A stretch of 55,799 nucleotides of DNA from Bacteroidota bacterium (GCA_013288945.1 JABDAZ010000018.1:1-55799), one strand, 5' to 3'; shown: positions 20,326-29,610, counted from the first letter of the stretch. Notes: generated by a model from the sequence alone, not told the origin. Program-made: numbers and translations.

Positions 20326-20394
20326 AAAAAATTTATCAGGAATGATTTATTAATGTGGATTTTTTTACAAATTATTTATTCTGCACCGAAAATA

Positions 20395-20430
20395 AAAAAG
20401 GCGCTCCATTATTCTGGAACGCCTTTTAAT
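20395..20430 (-). terminator. rpsT terminator
   Basis: AAAAGGCG-TCC arms (20396-20407 and 20416-20427, one mismatch) form a stem around ATTATTCT. On the minus strand it is followed by a T-rich run, 15 bases or so beyond the rpsT stop codon. Confidence 0.8.
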
Positions 20431-20445
20431 ATTTTTATAAAAAAA

Positions 20446-20703
20446 TTATTTAGCTAAAGCATTAATTTTTCTTGCCAATTTGCTTTTTAAATTAGCAGCT
20501 TTATTTTTATGGATAATGCCTTTTTTTGCAAGTTTATCAATTTGAGATTCAACTTCAGGCAATTTATCAGCGCCTTCTTTCTGCATTTTAATTACACGCA
20601 AATCGCGTATTGCATTACGGGTTGTTTTGCCATAATAACGGTTGCGATCTCTGCGTTTATTAGCCTGACGCACATCTTTTTTGGTTGCCTTATGATTTGC
20701 CAT
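20446..20703 (-). CDS. rpsT: 30S ribosomal protein S20
   Basis: The 85-residue basic protein (MANHKATKKDVRQANKRRDR) is ribosomal protein S20, which binds 16S rRNA early in small-subunit assembly. The length and the distribution of Lys/Arg, with the KGIIHKNKAANLKSKLARKI segment near the C-terminus, fit the family. It is monocistronic: a consensus Bacteroidetes promoter lies just upstream and a terminator just downstream. Confidence 0.97.
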   Translation of the reverse strand: MANHKATKKDVRQANKRRDRNRYYGKTTRNAIRDLRVIKMQKEGADKLPEVESQIDKLAKKGIIHKNKAANLKSKLARKINALAK

Positions 20704-20724
20704 GAACTCGAAATTTTAGGACGG

Positions 20725-20755
20725 CAAAGGTAAGCGCGAGTTGCCGGAATTCCAA
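20725..20755 (-). promoter_or_regulatory. Bacteroidetes-type promoter of rpsT
   Basis: On the minus strand TACCTTTG (20732-20725) matches the -7 consensus TAnnTTTG exactly, and TTG (20755-20753) lies 20 bases upstream as the -33 element. Transcription should begin near 20718, about 15 bases before the rpsT ATG at 20703. Confidence 0.75.
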
Positions 20756-20946
20756 AATAATATGTATCAAATTTTAAAAAACAGATTATTAATTCAAATA
20801 TCGCGTTATTAATGAGAAGAAATTTTAGAAAAATTTGGCAAGAATCCAACGCTAAAATGCTCATTAACCCGATGTTATTACAAAATGCCCGTTATCTGTG
20901 CGGAATTTCACCGATATTTGTGTCCCTATTTTAAAGCTTGTTTTCC

Positions 20947-23718
20947 ATGAAAGATTTTCAGTTCGTTACTAACTCGTCACCCGCATTTATAGAACATTTG
21001 TACCAGGATTTTACGCAAAACCCTGAAAGTGTAGATCCTGAATTTAAAAAATTTTTTGAAGGGTTTGATTTTGCGCTTACGCAAACAAAAAATAGCACCA
21101 ACGGAAATGGCAGTGCTGTTGCCACAAAAGCTCCGGAAACTTCATTCAAAACCACTGATGGCGTTGATTGGAAAAAAGAATTGGGCGCATATCGTTTGAT
21201 TTTGGGTTATAGAAATAAAGGCCATTTAATTGCCAAAACAAATCCGATTCGCCCACGCAAAGATCGCGGCGCAAATTTAGAGTTATCTTTTTTTGGATTT
21301 ACTGATGAAGATTTGAATAAAAATTTTTATGCTGGAAATTTAATTGGCCTTGGCACAACTACATTAAAAAATATTTTAGAACATCTTCAGCAATGTTATG
21401 CCGATCATATTGGGATAGAATTTAAATACATCAGCGATCAGAAAAAAATTGATTGGCTCACAACAGAAATGGAGAAAAAATTTCTTACGCCACTTTCATT
21501 GGATAAGAAAAAACGCATCCTCGAAAAGTTGAACGAAGGTGTGATGTTTGAAAAATTTTTACATACAAAATATATTGGCCAAAAAAGATTTTCGCTGGAA
21601 GGTGGCGAAACAACCATTCCCGCGCTGGATGCAATTATTAATACCGCTGCAGATGGTGGCGTGCAGGAAGTAGTAATTGGAATGGCGCACCGTGGCCGCT
21701 TAAATATTCTCGCGAATATTATGGGCAAAACCTATGAACAAATTTTCAGTGAGTTTGAAGGAACTGCAAAGCTCGATCAAACAATGGGCAGCGGCGATGT
21801 GAAATATCACATGGGTTATGGCAGCGAATTGCAAACGCCTTCTGATAAAACAATTCATTTAAAATTAATGCCGAACCCTTCGCATTTGGAAGCGGTAGAT
21901 CCGGTTGTGGTGGGCTTTTCACGTGCCAAAGCAGATGTGTTGTATGAAAGTGATTACGATAAAATTTTGCCTATATTAATACATGGCGATGCTTCAGTTG
22001 CAGGCCAGGGAATTGTTTATGAAGTAATACAAATGAGCAATCTCGCTGGATATTATACCGGCGGAACAATTCATTTTGTTATTAATAACCAGATTGGTTT
22101 TACAACAGATTTTGATGATGCACGAAGCTCTGATTATTGTACTTCACTCGCTGCAGTTATTCACGCGCCGGTTTTGCATGTTAATGGAGATGATGCCGAA
22201 GCTGTTGTAAAATGTGCTGAAATTGCAACACGTTATCGCCAGGAATTTAATTGCGATATTTTTATTGATATGGTTTGTTATCGCCGTCACGGACATAACG
22301 AAGGCGATGATCCGAAATTTACACAACCGCATTTGTATGCATTAATAGATCAGCATCCAAACCCGCGCGAAGTGTATACGCAATATTTAATTGAACATGG
22401 CGAAGCGGATGCAAAAGAATTGGCAAAAGGAATGGAGAAAAAATTCTGGGAAGATTTGCAGGAACGTTTGGATGAAGTAAAACAAAAACCTTTACCTTAT
22501 TCTTACCAGCAACCGGAATTGTGGTGGAAAAGCTTGCGCAGAGCGACTTTGGAAGATTTCAATCAATCGCCTGCAACAGCAATAAGTAAAGAAGATTTCA
22601 AAAAAATATTTGATGCATTAATGATTTGGCCCGAAAATTTTAAACCCTTAAAAAAGGTAGAAAAAATTTTACAGGATAAAATTAAATTATTAAACGATGA
22701 AGGAAAAGTAGATTGGGCAACAGGTGAATTACTCGCTTACGGAAGTTTATTAATAGATGGAAATGATGTGCGCATGAGCGGACAGGATGTTCGCCGCGGA
22801 ACTTTTTCTCATCGCCATGCCGTGTTGCGTGATGAAGATAATGATGAACCATACAACCGCTTAAGCCGTATTCCCGGGGCGCAAAATAAATTCAGGATTT
22901 ATAATTCTTTATTAAGTGAATTTGCCGTACTTGGTTTTGAATATGGTTATGCAATGGCAAACCCAAGTGCACTTGTTTTGTGGGAAGCGCAGTTTGGCGA
23001 TTTCAGCAATGGCGCGCAAACAATGATTGATCAGTTCATCGCCGCAGGCGAGCAAAAATGGCAACGCATGAACGGTTTGGTAATGTTGCTTCCGCACGGT
23101 TATGAAGGCCAGGGTCCTGAACACAGCAGCGGCCGCATGGAACGTTTTTTACAAATGTGTGCCGAGTTAAATATGATTGTTACCAACATTACAACTGCGG
23201 CCAATTTATTTCATGCATTTCGCAGGCAGTTGGCGTGGCCGTTTCGCAAACCATTAATAAATTTTTCTCCGAAAGCTAATTTGCGCTATCCCGGAACATA
23301 TTCAAAAGTTGAAGATTTTACCAGCGGAACTTTTAAAGAAGTGATTGACGATGTGTTTGTAGAAGATGCTTCGAAAGTGAAAAAAGTTTTGTTCTGCACC
23401 GGCAAAATTTATTTTGATTTGGCAGAGCGCCAATTGAAGGACAATATTAAAGATGTTGCTATTATAAGGTTGGAACAATTGTACCCGCTGCCTTTCAACC
23501 AATTGGAAACGTTGGCTGCGAAATACAATAAAGCCACCTGGTTTTGGGTGCAGGAAGAGCCGCTGAACATGGGCGCAGCTTCATTCTTGCAAATGAATTT
23601 AAAGAGCATTAATTACGGATTTATCAGCCGCCAGCCAAGTGCTGCAACGGCAACCGGTTATAACAAAGTGCACAAACAGGAGCAGTCAGAAATTATCGAA
23701 ACAGCGTTTACGATTTAA
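20947..23718 (+). CDS. sucA: 2-oxoglutarate dehydrogenase E1 component
   Basis: E1 decarboxylates 2-oxoglutarate with thiamine diphosphate and passes the succinyl group to the lipoyl arm of E2, in the citric acid cycle. I chose the ATG at 20947, giving 923 residues; an in-frame TTG three codons earlier is possible. The N-terminal E2-binding segment (FQFVTNSSPAFIEHLYQDF) is present, then AHRGRLNILANIMGK, the thiamine-binding GDASVAGQGIVYE...NNQIGFTT region, and the transketolase-like C-terminal half with LPHGYEGQGPEHSSGRMERFLQ. The length is normal. The E2 gene follows on the same strand, but after an unusual 496-base spacer filled with repeats. Confidence 0.97.
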   Translation: MKDFQFVTNSSPAFIEHLYQDFTQNPESVDPEFKKFFEGFDFALTQTKNSTNGNGSAVATKAPETSFKTTDGVDWKKELGAYRLILGYRNKGHLIAKTNPIRPRKDRGANLELSFFGFTDEDLNKNFYAGNLIGLGTTTLKNILEHLQQCYADHIGIEFKYISDQKKIDWLTTEMEKKFLTPLSLDKKKRILEKLNEGVMFEKFLHTKYIGQKRFSLEGGETTIPALDAIINTAADGGVQEVVIGMAHRGRLNILANIMGKTYEQIFSEFEGTAKLDQTMGSGDVKYHMGYGSELQTPSDKTIHLKLMPNPSHLEAVDPVVVGFSRAKADVLYESDYDKILPILIHGDASVAGQGIVYEVIQMSNLAGYYTGGTIHFVINNQIGFTTDFDDARSSDYCTSLAAVIHAPVLHVNGDDAEAVVKCAEIATRYRQEFNCDIFIDMVCYRRHGHNEGDDPKFTQPHLYALIDQHPNPREVYTQYLIEHGEADAKELAKGMEKKFWEDLQERLDEVKQKPLPYSYQQPELWWKSLRRATLEDFNQSPATAISKEDFKKIFDALMIWPENFKPLKKVEKILQDKIKLLNDEGKVDWATGELLAYGSLLIDGNDVRMSGQDVRRGTFSHRHAVLRDEDNDEPYNRLSRIPGAQNKFRIYNSLLSEFAVLGFEYGYAMANPSALVLWEAQFGDFSNGAQTMIDQFIAAGEQKWQRMNGLVMLLPHGYEGQGPEHSSGRMERFLQMCAELNMIVTNITTAANLFHAFRRQLAWPFRKPLINFSPKANLRYPGTYSKVEDFTSGTFKEVIDDVFVEDASKVKKVLFCTGKIYFDLAERQLKDNIKDVAIIRLEQLYPLPFNQLETLAAKYNKATWFWVQEEPLNMGAASFLQMNLKSINYGFISRQPSAATATGYNKVHKQEQSEIIETAFTI

Positions 23719-23758
23719 TGTGTGAATTTTAAAATGGCTGAATAGCTCGATTTGATAG

Positions 23759-23852
23759 AAAGTAAAAAGGAAAAAATAAAAAGTAAAAATAAAAATGAAG
23801 TTTGGTGTTTGAATAAGATCGGCCATCGGCCATCTGTCAACGGCCAACTTTT
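23759..23852. repeat. Degenerate 7-bp-period arrays downstream of sucA
   Basis: From 23759 the sequence reads in register as AAAGTAA, AAAGGAA, AAAATAA, AAAGTAA, AAATAAA, AATGAAG. From 23818 a different set follows: ATCGGCC, ATCGGCC, ATCTGTC, AACGGCC, AACTTTT. No start codon or coding pattern supports a gene here. Confidence 0.55.
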
Positions 23853-23858
23853 TTTGTA

Positions 23859-24121
23859 CTGAACATTTGAATATAAATTAAGCTTCATTGGCGTCGCACC
23901 CTTGTACATTGGTTTATTAATGAGCAATTGGTAACGTGGATTTGAAGATTAATTATATTTTATTCTTTGTGCAACTTTGTGTTTAATCTTTGTGCACTTT
24001 GTAGTAAAAAAAATTTATTATTAAAAGTTTGTTGCGAACAAAAAAACAGCGCTGAATAAAGAACAAAAGTACAAGTGTGCGACGCAACAGATGATGATTA
24101 AAGAACTAAAAGATCGGGCAG
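23859..24121. repeat. Inverted-terminal non-coding element, copy 2
   Basis: The left end (from CTGAACATTTG at 23859, with GGCGTCGCACCCTTGTAC at 23890-23907) and the inverted right end (GTACAAGTGTGCGACGC at about 24069-24085, then GATTAAAGAAC) correspond to the two ends of the element at 2832-3086. The outer CTGAACATTTG equals the inverted right end of copy 1. The interior differs from copy 1 and is built of TTTGTG/CTTTGTG words. It has no coding capacity and lies between sucA and the E2 gene. Confidence 0.7.
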
Positions 24122-24129
24122 TAATAATT

Positions 24130-24212
24130 GTGAAAATTTGAAAGTGTGGTAATGTGAAAATGAATAATAAAAATTAAAACATCGTACATCTAAAATCATA
24201 AATCGTACATAA
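24130..24212. repeat. Degenerate 7-bp-period array upstream of the E2 gene
   Basis: Heptads in one register from 24130 read GTGAAAA, TTTGAAA, GTGTGGT, AATGTGA, AAATGAA, TAATAAA, AATTAAA, ACATCGT, ACATCTA, AAATCAT, AAATCGT, ACATAAC. The array ends within a few bases of the E2 start codon at 24215, so it would form the 5' leader of that gene if a promoter lies in the spacer. Confidence 0.55.
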
Positions 24213-24214
24213 CA

Positions 24215-25450
24215 ATGATTGATATTAAAGTTCCAACAGTTGGCGAATCTATAAGCGAAGTGACATTAATAAAATGGCTGAAAAAAGATGGCGATTATGT
24301 AAACCGCGATGAAGTGATTGCAGAACTGGAAAGTGAAAAAGCAACCTTTGAAGTGAATGCCGAAAAAGCGGGAATTTTAAAAACTATCGGCAAAGAAAAC
24401 GATACTTTAAAAATTGGCGACATAGTTGCACAAATTGATGAAACTGCCGCCAAACCTGAGGCGAAGGCACAGGAAGCAAGTAGCAAGGTTCAAGAAACAA
24501 GTGTGAAGGAACAAGCGCCAAGTCCCAAGGCACAAGAAGTAAAACCAGTTGCACAATCAGTTAATGAAGTGAAAGCATCGCCGGTTGCGGCGGCAATTAT
24601 TTCTGATAAAAAAATTGATACATCATCAATAACACCATCCGGAAGTAATGGACGTATTTTGAAACATGATGTGATTGATGCGCTTACAAATCCCGGGAGA
24701 ACGCCGGGCAAACCTTTATTTGGCCGCGATGCACGCAAAGAAAAAATGAGCAACCTGCGCAAAACAGTTTCCCGCAGGTTGGTGGAAGCGAAGAACACCA
24801 CAGCAATGCTTACTACTTTTAATGAAGTGGACATGAGCAGCATAATGGGTTTGCGCACAAAATATAAAGACAAGTTTAAAGAAAAGCATGGCGTTAATCT
24901 CGGCTTCATGAGTTTTTTTACAAAGGCAGTTTGCTACGCTTTGCAGGAATGGCCGGCTGTTAATGCATACATTGATGGCGATGAAATTATTTATCATGAT
25001 TACTGTGATATTTCTATTGCAGTTTCGGCGCCGAAAGGTTTGGTTGTTCCTGTTATCCGCAATGCAGAAAGTTTGAGCATGGCTGAAATTGAAAAAACAG
25101 TTGTTGCACTTGCCACAAAAGCGCGCGATAATAAACTGAGCATGGAAGAAATGCAGGGCGGAACTTTTACCATTACAAATGGCGGCGTTTTTGGCTCATT
25201 AATGAGCACGCCGATTATTAATATTCCGCAATCTGCGATTTTGGGAATGCATAAAATTGAAGATCGTGCGGTTGTTGTAAACGGGCAAATCGTTATCAGG
25301 CCAATGATGTATTTGGCGGTAAGTTATGATCATAGAATTATTGATGGAAGAGAATCAGTAAGTTTTTTAGTGCGTGTAAAAGAGTTGCTGGAAAATCCTG
25401 ATTTATTATTGTTTGGAAAAGATCCGGTAAAGGCTTTGCTGGAACTCTGA
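24215..25450 (+). CDS. sucB: Dihydrolipoyllysine-residue succinyltransferase, E2 of 2-oxoglutarate dehydrogenase
   Basis: E2 carries the succinyl group from E1 to coenzyme A. The 411-residue protein has one lipoyl domain (about 1-77) with the lipoylated Lys42 in [10 protein letters not shown] linker rich in Ala, Pro, Lys and Gln (about 78-120) and a peripheral subunit-binding domain ([12 protein letters not shown]...[15 protein letters not shown], about 122-158) follow. The catalytic acyltransferase domain (about 180-411) has His373 and Asp377 in SYDHRIIDG. The linker is made of imperfect [15 protein letters not shown] repeats. It belongs with sucA upstream; the dihydrolipoamide dehydrogenase gene is not in the window. 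Confidence 0.96.
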   Translation: MIDIKVPTVGESISEVTLIKWLKKDGDYVNRDEVIAELESEKATFEVNAEKAGILKTIGKENDTLKIGDIVAQIDETAAKPEAKAQEASSKVQETSVKEQAPSPKAQEVKPVAQSVNEVKASPVAAAIISDKKIDTSSITPSGSNGRILKHDVIDALTNPGRTPGKPLFGRDARKEKMSNLRKTVSRRLVEAKNTTAMLTTFNEVDMSSIMGLRTKYKDKFKEKHGVNLGFMSFFTKAVCYALQEWPAVNAYIDGDEIIYHDYCDISIAVSAPKGLVVPVIRNAESLSMAEIEKTVVALATKARDNKLSMEEMQGGTFTITNGGVFGSLMSTPIINIPQSAILGMHKIEDRAVVVNGQIVIRPMMYLAVSYDHRIIDGRESVSFLVRVKELLENPDLLLFGKDPVKALLEL

Positions 25451-25456
25451 TTATAA

Positions 25457-25580
25457 TACGAAATTTGAAGTACGAAATACGAAGTGTATTAAACACAATT
25501 TGTATTTCGTATTTTTTTTGTTCGTACTTATTATTTTGAATTTATTTCGTATTTCATATTTCTCATTTCATATTTATTTT
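25457..25580. repeat. Inverted heptad array, TACGAAA type
   Basis: The left arm reads TACGAAA, TTTGAAG, TACGAAA, TACGAAG, TGTATTA from 25457. The right arm (about 25499-25580) contains the complementary words (TATTTCG, TTCGTAC, ATTTCGTATTTCATA) in the opposite direction, so the transcript can fold into a long imperfect hairpin. It fills the space between the sucB stop at 25450 and the next start at 25585. It closely resembles the array at 53461-53540. Confidence 0.65.
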
Positions 25581-25584
25581 TTTC

Positions 25585-26751
25585 ATGAAGTTTGATAACC
25601 AATTGCGTTATGCTGTTAATATTATTAATGCTTTTAAAGGAGAAATGCCTTTGCATAACTGGTTAAAAAATTTTTTCCGGGAAAATAAACAAATGGGATC
25701 AAAAGATCGCAAACAGGTAAGCGAATTGGTTTACTGTTATTATCGTTTGGGAAAAACTTTGGAAGAAATAAAAATGGAAGAAAAAATATTAGTTGGATTA
25801 TTTCTTTGCAAAAATAATAATAATGAATTGCTGAATTATTTTAAACCAGAATGGAATGAAAATATTAATAAGCCAATTGAGGAAAAATTATTAATTATCA
25901 ATTATCCATTATTAATTAAAAACATTTTTCCCTGGAAAGAACAATTGAGTGGAGAAATTGATCAACAAAAATTTGCGGCATCGTTTTTAATTCAACCAGA
26001 TTTATTTTTAAGAATCCGCCCGGGAAATGAAGCAATCGTAAAACAAAAATTAAATGATGCATTAATAAATTTCAACCCAATTAATATTAGTTGCATTGCA
26101 TTAAACAACGCCACAAAAATTGATGCGGTTATAAATATTAATAAAGAAGTGGTTGTACAAGATTACAGTTCACAACAAATTCAAAATTTTTTGCCAACTG
26201 AAAACTCAAAATCATTAACTATAAAAGCGTGGGATTGCTGCGCGGCAAGCGGTGGAAAATCAATTATGTTATACGACGTTAATCCAAAAATTGATTTGAC
26301 AGTTTCAGATATACGCGAATCCATCCTTATTAATTTAAAAAAACGTTTTAGTGAAGCGGGCATAAAAAAATATAAAAGTTTTGTTGAAGATCTGTCAACT
26401 ATTAACCGTCAACTTTCAACTGAAAAATATGATTTAATAATCGCCGACGTTCCATGCAGCGGAAGCGGAACGTGGAGCAGAACGCCTGAAGCTTTATCTT
26501 TTTTTAATGAAAAAGAAATTGATCGTTACAGTGAATTGCAGAAAAAAATTCTTTCAAATATTATTCCTCGGTTAAATAAAAATGGAAGTTTAATTTATAT
26601 AACCTGTTCAGTTTTTAAAAAAGAAAATGAAAATATAATTGATTTCATTTTGCAAAATTTCAGTTTGCAATTGGAAAAAATGGAATTGCTGAAAGGTTAT
26701 GAAATTAAGGCTGATTCTATGTTTGCAGCGAAATTTATTAATAAGGAATAA
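25585..26751 (+). CDS. RsmB/NOP2/Sun-family RNA 5-methylcytosine methyltransferase
   Basis: The 388-residue protein has an N-terminal NusB-like helical region and a C-terminal SAM-dependent methyltransferase domain. The two family cysteines are present: Cys291 in VPCSGSGT (motif IV, release of product) and Cys341 in TCSVFKKENE (motif VI, nucleophile). Motif I is degenerate as WDCCAASGGKS. Members methylate cytosine C5 in rRNA or tRNA; whether this one is a true RsmB (16S C967) cannot be told from sequence. It is cytoplasmic. The inverted heptad array directly upstream separates it from sucB. Confidence 0.88.
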   Translation: MKFDNQLRYAVNIINAFKGEMPLHNWLKNFFRENKQMGSKDRKQVSELVYCYYRLGKTLEEIKMEEKILVGLFLCKNNNNELLNYFKPEWNENINKPIEEKLLIINYPLLIKNIFPWKEQLSGEIDQQKFAASFLIQPDLFLRIRPGNEAIVKQKLNDALINFNPINISCIALNNATKIDAVININKEVVVQDYSSQQIQNFLPTENSKSLTIKAWDCCAASGGKSIMLYDVNPKIDLTVSDIRESILINLKKRFSEAGIKKYKSFVEDLSTINRQLSTEKYDLIIADVPCSGSGTWSRTPEALSFFNEKEIDRYSELQKKILSNIIPRLNKNGSLIYITCSVFKKENENIIDFILQNFSLQLEKMELLKGYEIKADSMFAAKFINKE

Positions 26752-26800
26752 AATCTTTTTACAAAATTTTTATAAATAAAAAAATGCAGGATCGGTTACA

Positions 26801-27556
26801 TCAATTGTGATCAATCATATTGAGCGTAAGCCCGTAACCGGAAGTAGAACCGACAGAAGTTGCGCCATTTGGTGGCTGAAATTCCTGGTGAAGAAACGAT
26901 TTATAAATAAGGCCAATGCCTTTTCCATAAACTTCCGTACTATAATCGCGCTCACTAAATTGTGTTGGATTGCTAAAATCTCCAATCGTCATGTCGGGTT
27001 GTTGTATAACTGTTATTGTGCTGTCAACAGTTCCGCTCAGCACAGTAAAAGGCTTCGCAACATTGTTGTAAGTATAATTCCAGCCATATAAATAAGTCAC
27101 CACATTAAATGTATCTGACGTAGCATCTATATATGAATTGCCGGCCCAGTTATAACCATTGCTTACAGGATAAACCAATTTTATATAACGCAAATTATTT
27201 TCTACAACTTCCACATCTTGTTTTGTTGCTGTCACGATGTAAGTTATATCCGGCACCCAATCAGCAGTTCCTGTGGTGTCGCTTAAATAGCGAATCACAC
27301 GCCAGCTTGGCCTTCCGAGATTATCAGTTATTGCGGCATCGATAACATCTTTTGCCTGGTAACTAACAATCGTATCCTGCGTTCCAAAATTTGTAAACTG
27401 TAATGAATCCAAACGGTACGTAACATATTTGCCAACTTGCAATTGCAAATAATCAGTTGGCTGAATGGAAGCTGCCGGTGTGTTGTAAGTTTTTTTACAG
27501 CTCGCAGCAATTATTAATAAAATAGAAACAATAAAAAGTAAATGCAATTTTTTCAT
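26801..27556 (-). CDS. Hypothetical lipoprotein
   Basis: The ATG at 27556 gives a 251-residue product; a TTG three codons earlier is less likely. The N-terminus MKKLHLLFIVSILLIIAASC is a lipoprotein signal, and KKTYN follows the cysteine. The mature region begins with a segment (YLQLQVGKYVTYRLDSLQFTN) common in uncharacterised Bacteroidota lipoproteins and is rich in beta-strand-like stretches. I recognise no catalytic motif. It converges on the RNA methyltransferase gene with about 50 bases between the stop codons. Confidence 0.75.
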   Translation of the reverse strand: MKKLHLLFIVSILLIIAASCKKTYNTPAASIQPTDYLQLQVGKYVTYRLDSLQFTNFGTQDTIVSYQAKDVIDAAITDNLGRPSWRVIRYLSDTTGTADWVPDITYIVTATKQDVEVVENNLRYIKLVYPVSNGYNWAGNSYIDATSDTFNVVTYLYGWNYTYNNVAKPFTVLSGTVDSTITVIQQPDMTIGDFSNPTQFSERDYSTEVYGKGIGLIYKSFLHQEFQPPNGATSVGSTSGYGLTLNMIDHN

Positions 27557-27714
27557 GCCGGGCAATTAGTTGAAATATTGTTGTTGGATTAAACGTTGTT
27601 ATTAATAAATTCTTGTTGGTAAAATAGAAATAAAAACCAGGAAGCACAAACTTCCCGTTGGGTAACGTAAAAACGAGCTGATTTATTGCTGGAAAATTTT
27701 GAGCGGAAATGTTT

Positions 27715-27807
27715 ATCGATGATCGTTGATCGATTGTTGTTGGCCGACTATTAATAAGATCTTTTTTTCAATTTAGTCAACGAACATCGCTCATCGGCCA
27801 ACGATGT
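27715..27807. repeat. Inverted heptad array, GTTGATC/CAACGAT type
   Basis: The left arm (27715-27750) reads GATGATC, GTTGATC, GATTGTT, GTTGGCC, GAC. The right arm (27774-27807) reads GTCAACG, AACATCG, CTCATCG, GCCAACG, ATG, which is broadly its reverse complement. The loop contains a T run. It lies immediately downstream of the mnmA stop codon and probably works as a terminator. Confidence 0.6.
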
Positions 27808-27808
27808 A

Positions 27809-28921
27809 TTAACCCGCAACCAATTGCCCTTTTTGAATAATGCCGCCGCCAATTACATCATCGCCTTCATAAAAAACGGCACTTTGCCCTGGCGCAATAC
27901 TTTTTGCATTTTCATAAAAGCGAACGCTGATGGTATTATTGACAGGATAAATATTGCTTAGGCTTCCTTTGTCTTTATAGCGGATTTTTGTAACAGCTTC
28001 CATTCTCGGCGTTATGGTATCGTACTTCATCATGTTCAGTTTGCCAACAATCATTTCATTTTGCTCCAAATCACTTTCATCTCCAAGCACAACAGTGTTT
28101 GAATCGGGATTAATACTTGTAACATAAACTGGTTTGCCAAAAGCGATATCTAATCCTTTGCGCTGGCCAATTGTATAAAAAGGATAACCTTTATGTTTGC
28201 CGATTATCATTCCATTTTTATCAACAAAAAAACCGCCGGCAACTTTTTCTTCCAGCCCGTTTACTTTTCTTTTTAAAAAACCACGGTAATCATTATCAGG
28301 AACAAAACAAATTTCATAACTCTCATTTTTCTTCGCCAGTTCAGGATATCCGTAATCAATCGCCATTTGGCGAATTTGCGGTTTGCGATAATTTCCCAAA
28401 GGCAACATTGTGCGTTTTAATAAATCCTGCTGCAAACCCCATAGTACATAACTCTGATCTTTCAATTCATCAATGCCGCGGCTTATATAATAGCGATCGT
28501 TTTCTATATTATGATTAATATTTCCATAATGGCCGGTTGCAATAAATTCGCAATCAAGTGCGTCGGCTCTTTTTAATAATGCGCGCCATTTAATGTGCGT
28601 GTTGCACATTACACAAGGGTTTGGCGTTCTTCCGGCCAAATATTCATCCACAAAATTTTCTATTACAAAACCACCAAACTCCTCACGGATATCCAGCACA
28701 AAATGTGGAAAGCCATGTTGCACCGCAGCCATTCTTGCATCATTAAAACTATCCAAATTGCAGCAGCCTGTTTCTTTTTTTGTTGGCCCGGCAGTTGCAT
28801 AATCCCATGTTTTCATGGTGATGCCAACCACTTCATAACCTTCGTCGTGGAGCATAAGTGCCGTCACGGTACTATCAATACCGCCGCTCATTGCCACCAA
28901 AACTTTTCCTTTACGGCTCAT
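27809..28921 (-). CDS. mnmA: tRNA-specific 2-thiouridylase
   Basis: MnmA inserts sulfur at C2 of wobble uridine 34 in tRNAs for Glu, Gln and Lys, using ATP. The 370-residue protein has the PP-loop SGGIDS at residues 12-17 and the two catalytic cysteines: Cys103 in NPCVMCNTHIKW and Cys205 in SYEICFVPDNDY. Its C-terminal beta-barrel domains complete the usual length. A sequence TAAATTTG at 28943-28950 (minus strand) matches the Bacteroidetes -7 box just upstream, though no clear -33 TTG is found. The heptad hairpin follows its stop codon. Confidence 0.97.
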   Translation of the reverse strand: MSRKGKVLVAMSGGIDSTVTALMLHDEGYEVVGITMKTWDYATAGPTKKETGCCNLDSFNDARMAAVQHGFPHFVLDIREEFGGFVIENFVDEYLAGRTPNPCVMCNTHIKWRALLKRADALDCEFIATGHYGNINHNIENDRYYISRGIDELKDQSYVLWGLQQDLLKRTMLPLGNYRKPQIRQMAIDYGYPELAKKNESYEICFVPDNDYRGFLKRKVNGLEEKVAGGFFVDKNGMIIGKHKGYPFYTIGQRKGLDIAFGKPVYVTSINPDSNTVVLGDESDLEQNEMIVGKLNMMKYDTITPRMEAVTKIRYKDKGSLSNIYPVNNTISVRFYENAKSIAPGQSAVFYEGDDVIGGGIIQKGQLVAG

Positions 28922-28942
28922 AATTTAAAAAATTTCAAACGG

Positions 28943-28950
28943 CAAATTTA
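28943..28950 (-). promoter_or_regulatory. Candidate -7 box of mnmA
   Basis: TAAATTTG on the minus strand fits TAnnTTTG and lies 21 bases before the start codon. The -33 position lacks TTG, so this is only a partial promoter match. Confidence 0.35.
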
Positions 28951-29093
28951 CACAAAAATTTGCAGAAAGAATGAACGCGGTTTTGGTTATTAATAAGTGC
29001 AAAAATTGCGTACAAACGGGCATTGCTTCAATTTATTAATCCCTTAAATTGCTCTTTCAAACAATATTAAGTACGAAGCTAAATTTTTAAGTT

Positions 29094-29534
29094 ATGATTA
29101 AGTTACAGGTAATCGGCAACCTTGGCAAAGACTGCGTTACAAACACCGTGAATGGAAAAAATGTCATCAATTTTAATGTGGCTCACACAGAAAAATTTAA
29201 AGATGCACAAGGCAATCAAAAAGATAAAACCATTTGGGTTGATTGCGCATACTGGACAGACCGCACGGGCATTGCTCCTTACTTAAAAAAAGGAACGCAG
29301 GTGTATGCTGAAGGAACGCCTGAGGTAAGAACCTATCCAAAAAATGATGGAACAACTGGTGTTTCATTAACGCTTCGTGTTGCAAGTGTGCAATTACTTG
29401 GCAGCAAATCAAGCGGCGATTATTCAGGCCCGTCAAATGCTGAAAGCAGCTATAGTTCACAATCGGCTTCGGTTTCAAACAACATTCCGCAGGCCAGCGA
29501 AATTACTGAACCAATGGATGACTTACCTTTTTAA
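29094..29534 (+). CDS. ssb: Single-stranded DNA-binding protein
   Basis: The 146-residue protein has an N-terminal OB fold (MIKLQVIGNLGKDCVTNTVNGKNVINFNVAHTEKF...WVDCAYWTD) of about 105 residues. A Ser/Gln-rich flexible linker follows, and the acidic tip MDDLPF at the C-terminus is the docking peptide for repair and replication partners. It coats single-stranded DNA. It is somewhat short but typical for Bacteroidota SSB. A strong terminator hairpin follows, so it appears monocistronic. Confidence 0.96.
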   Translation: MIKLQVIGNLGKDCVTNTVNGKNVINFNVAHTEKFKDAQGNQKDKTIWVDCAYWTDRTGIAPYLKKGTQVYAEGTPEVRTYPKNDGTTGVSLTLRVASVQLLGSKSSGDYSGPSNAESSYSSQSASVSNNIPQASEITEPMDDLPF

Positions 29535-29573
29535 AAACTAATTAGTAAAATAATATTTGAAAACGTTTTTTGA

Positions 29574-29610
29574 AAAATGCCTTGCAATCAGCAAGGCATT
29601 TGTATTTTTA
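29574..29610 (+). terminator. ssb terminator
   Basis: AAATGCCTTGC pairs with GCAAGGCATTT across a five-base AATCA loop (about 29575-29601), followed by GTATTTTTA. It lies 40 bases after the ssb stop codon. Confidence 0.88.
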
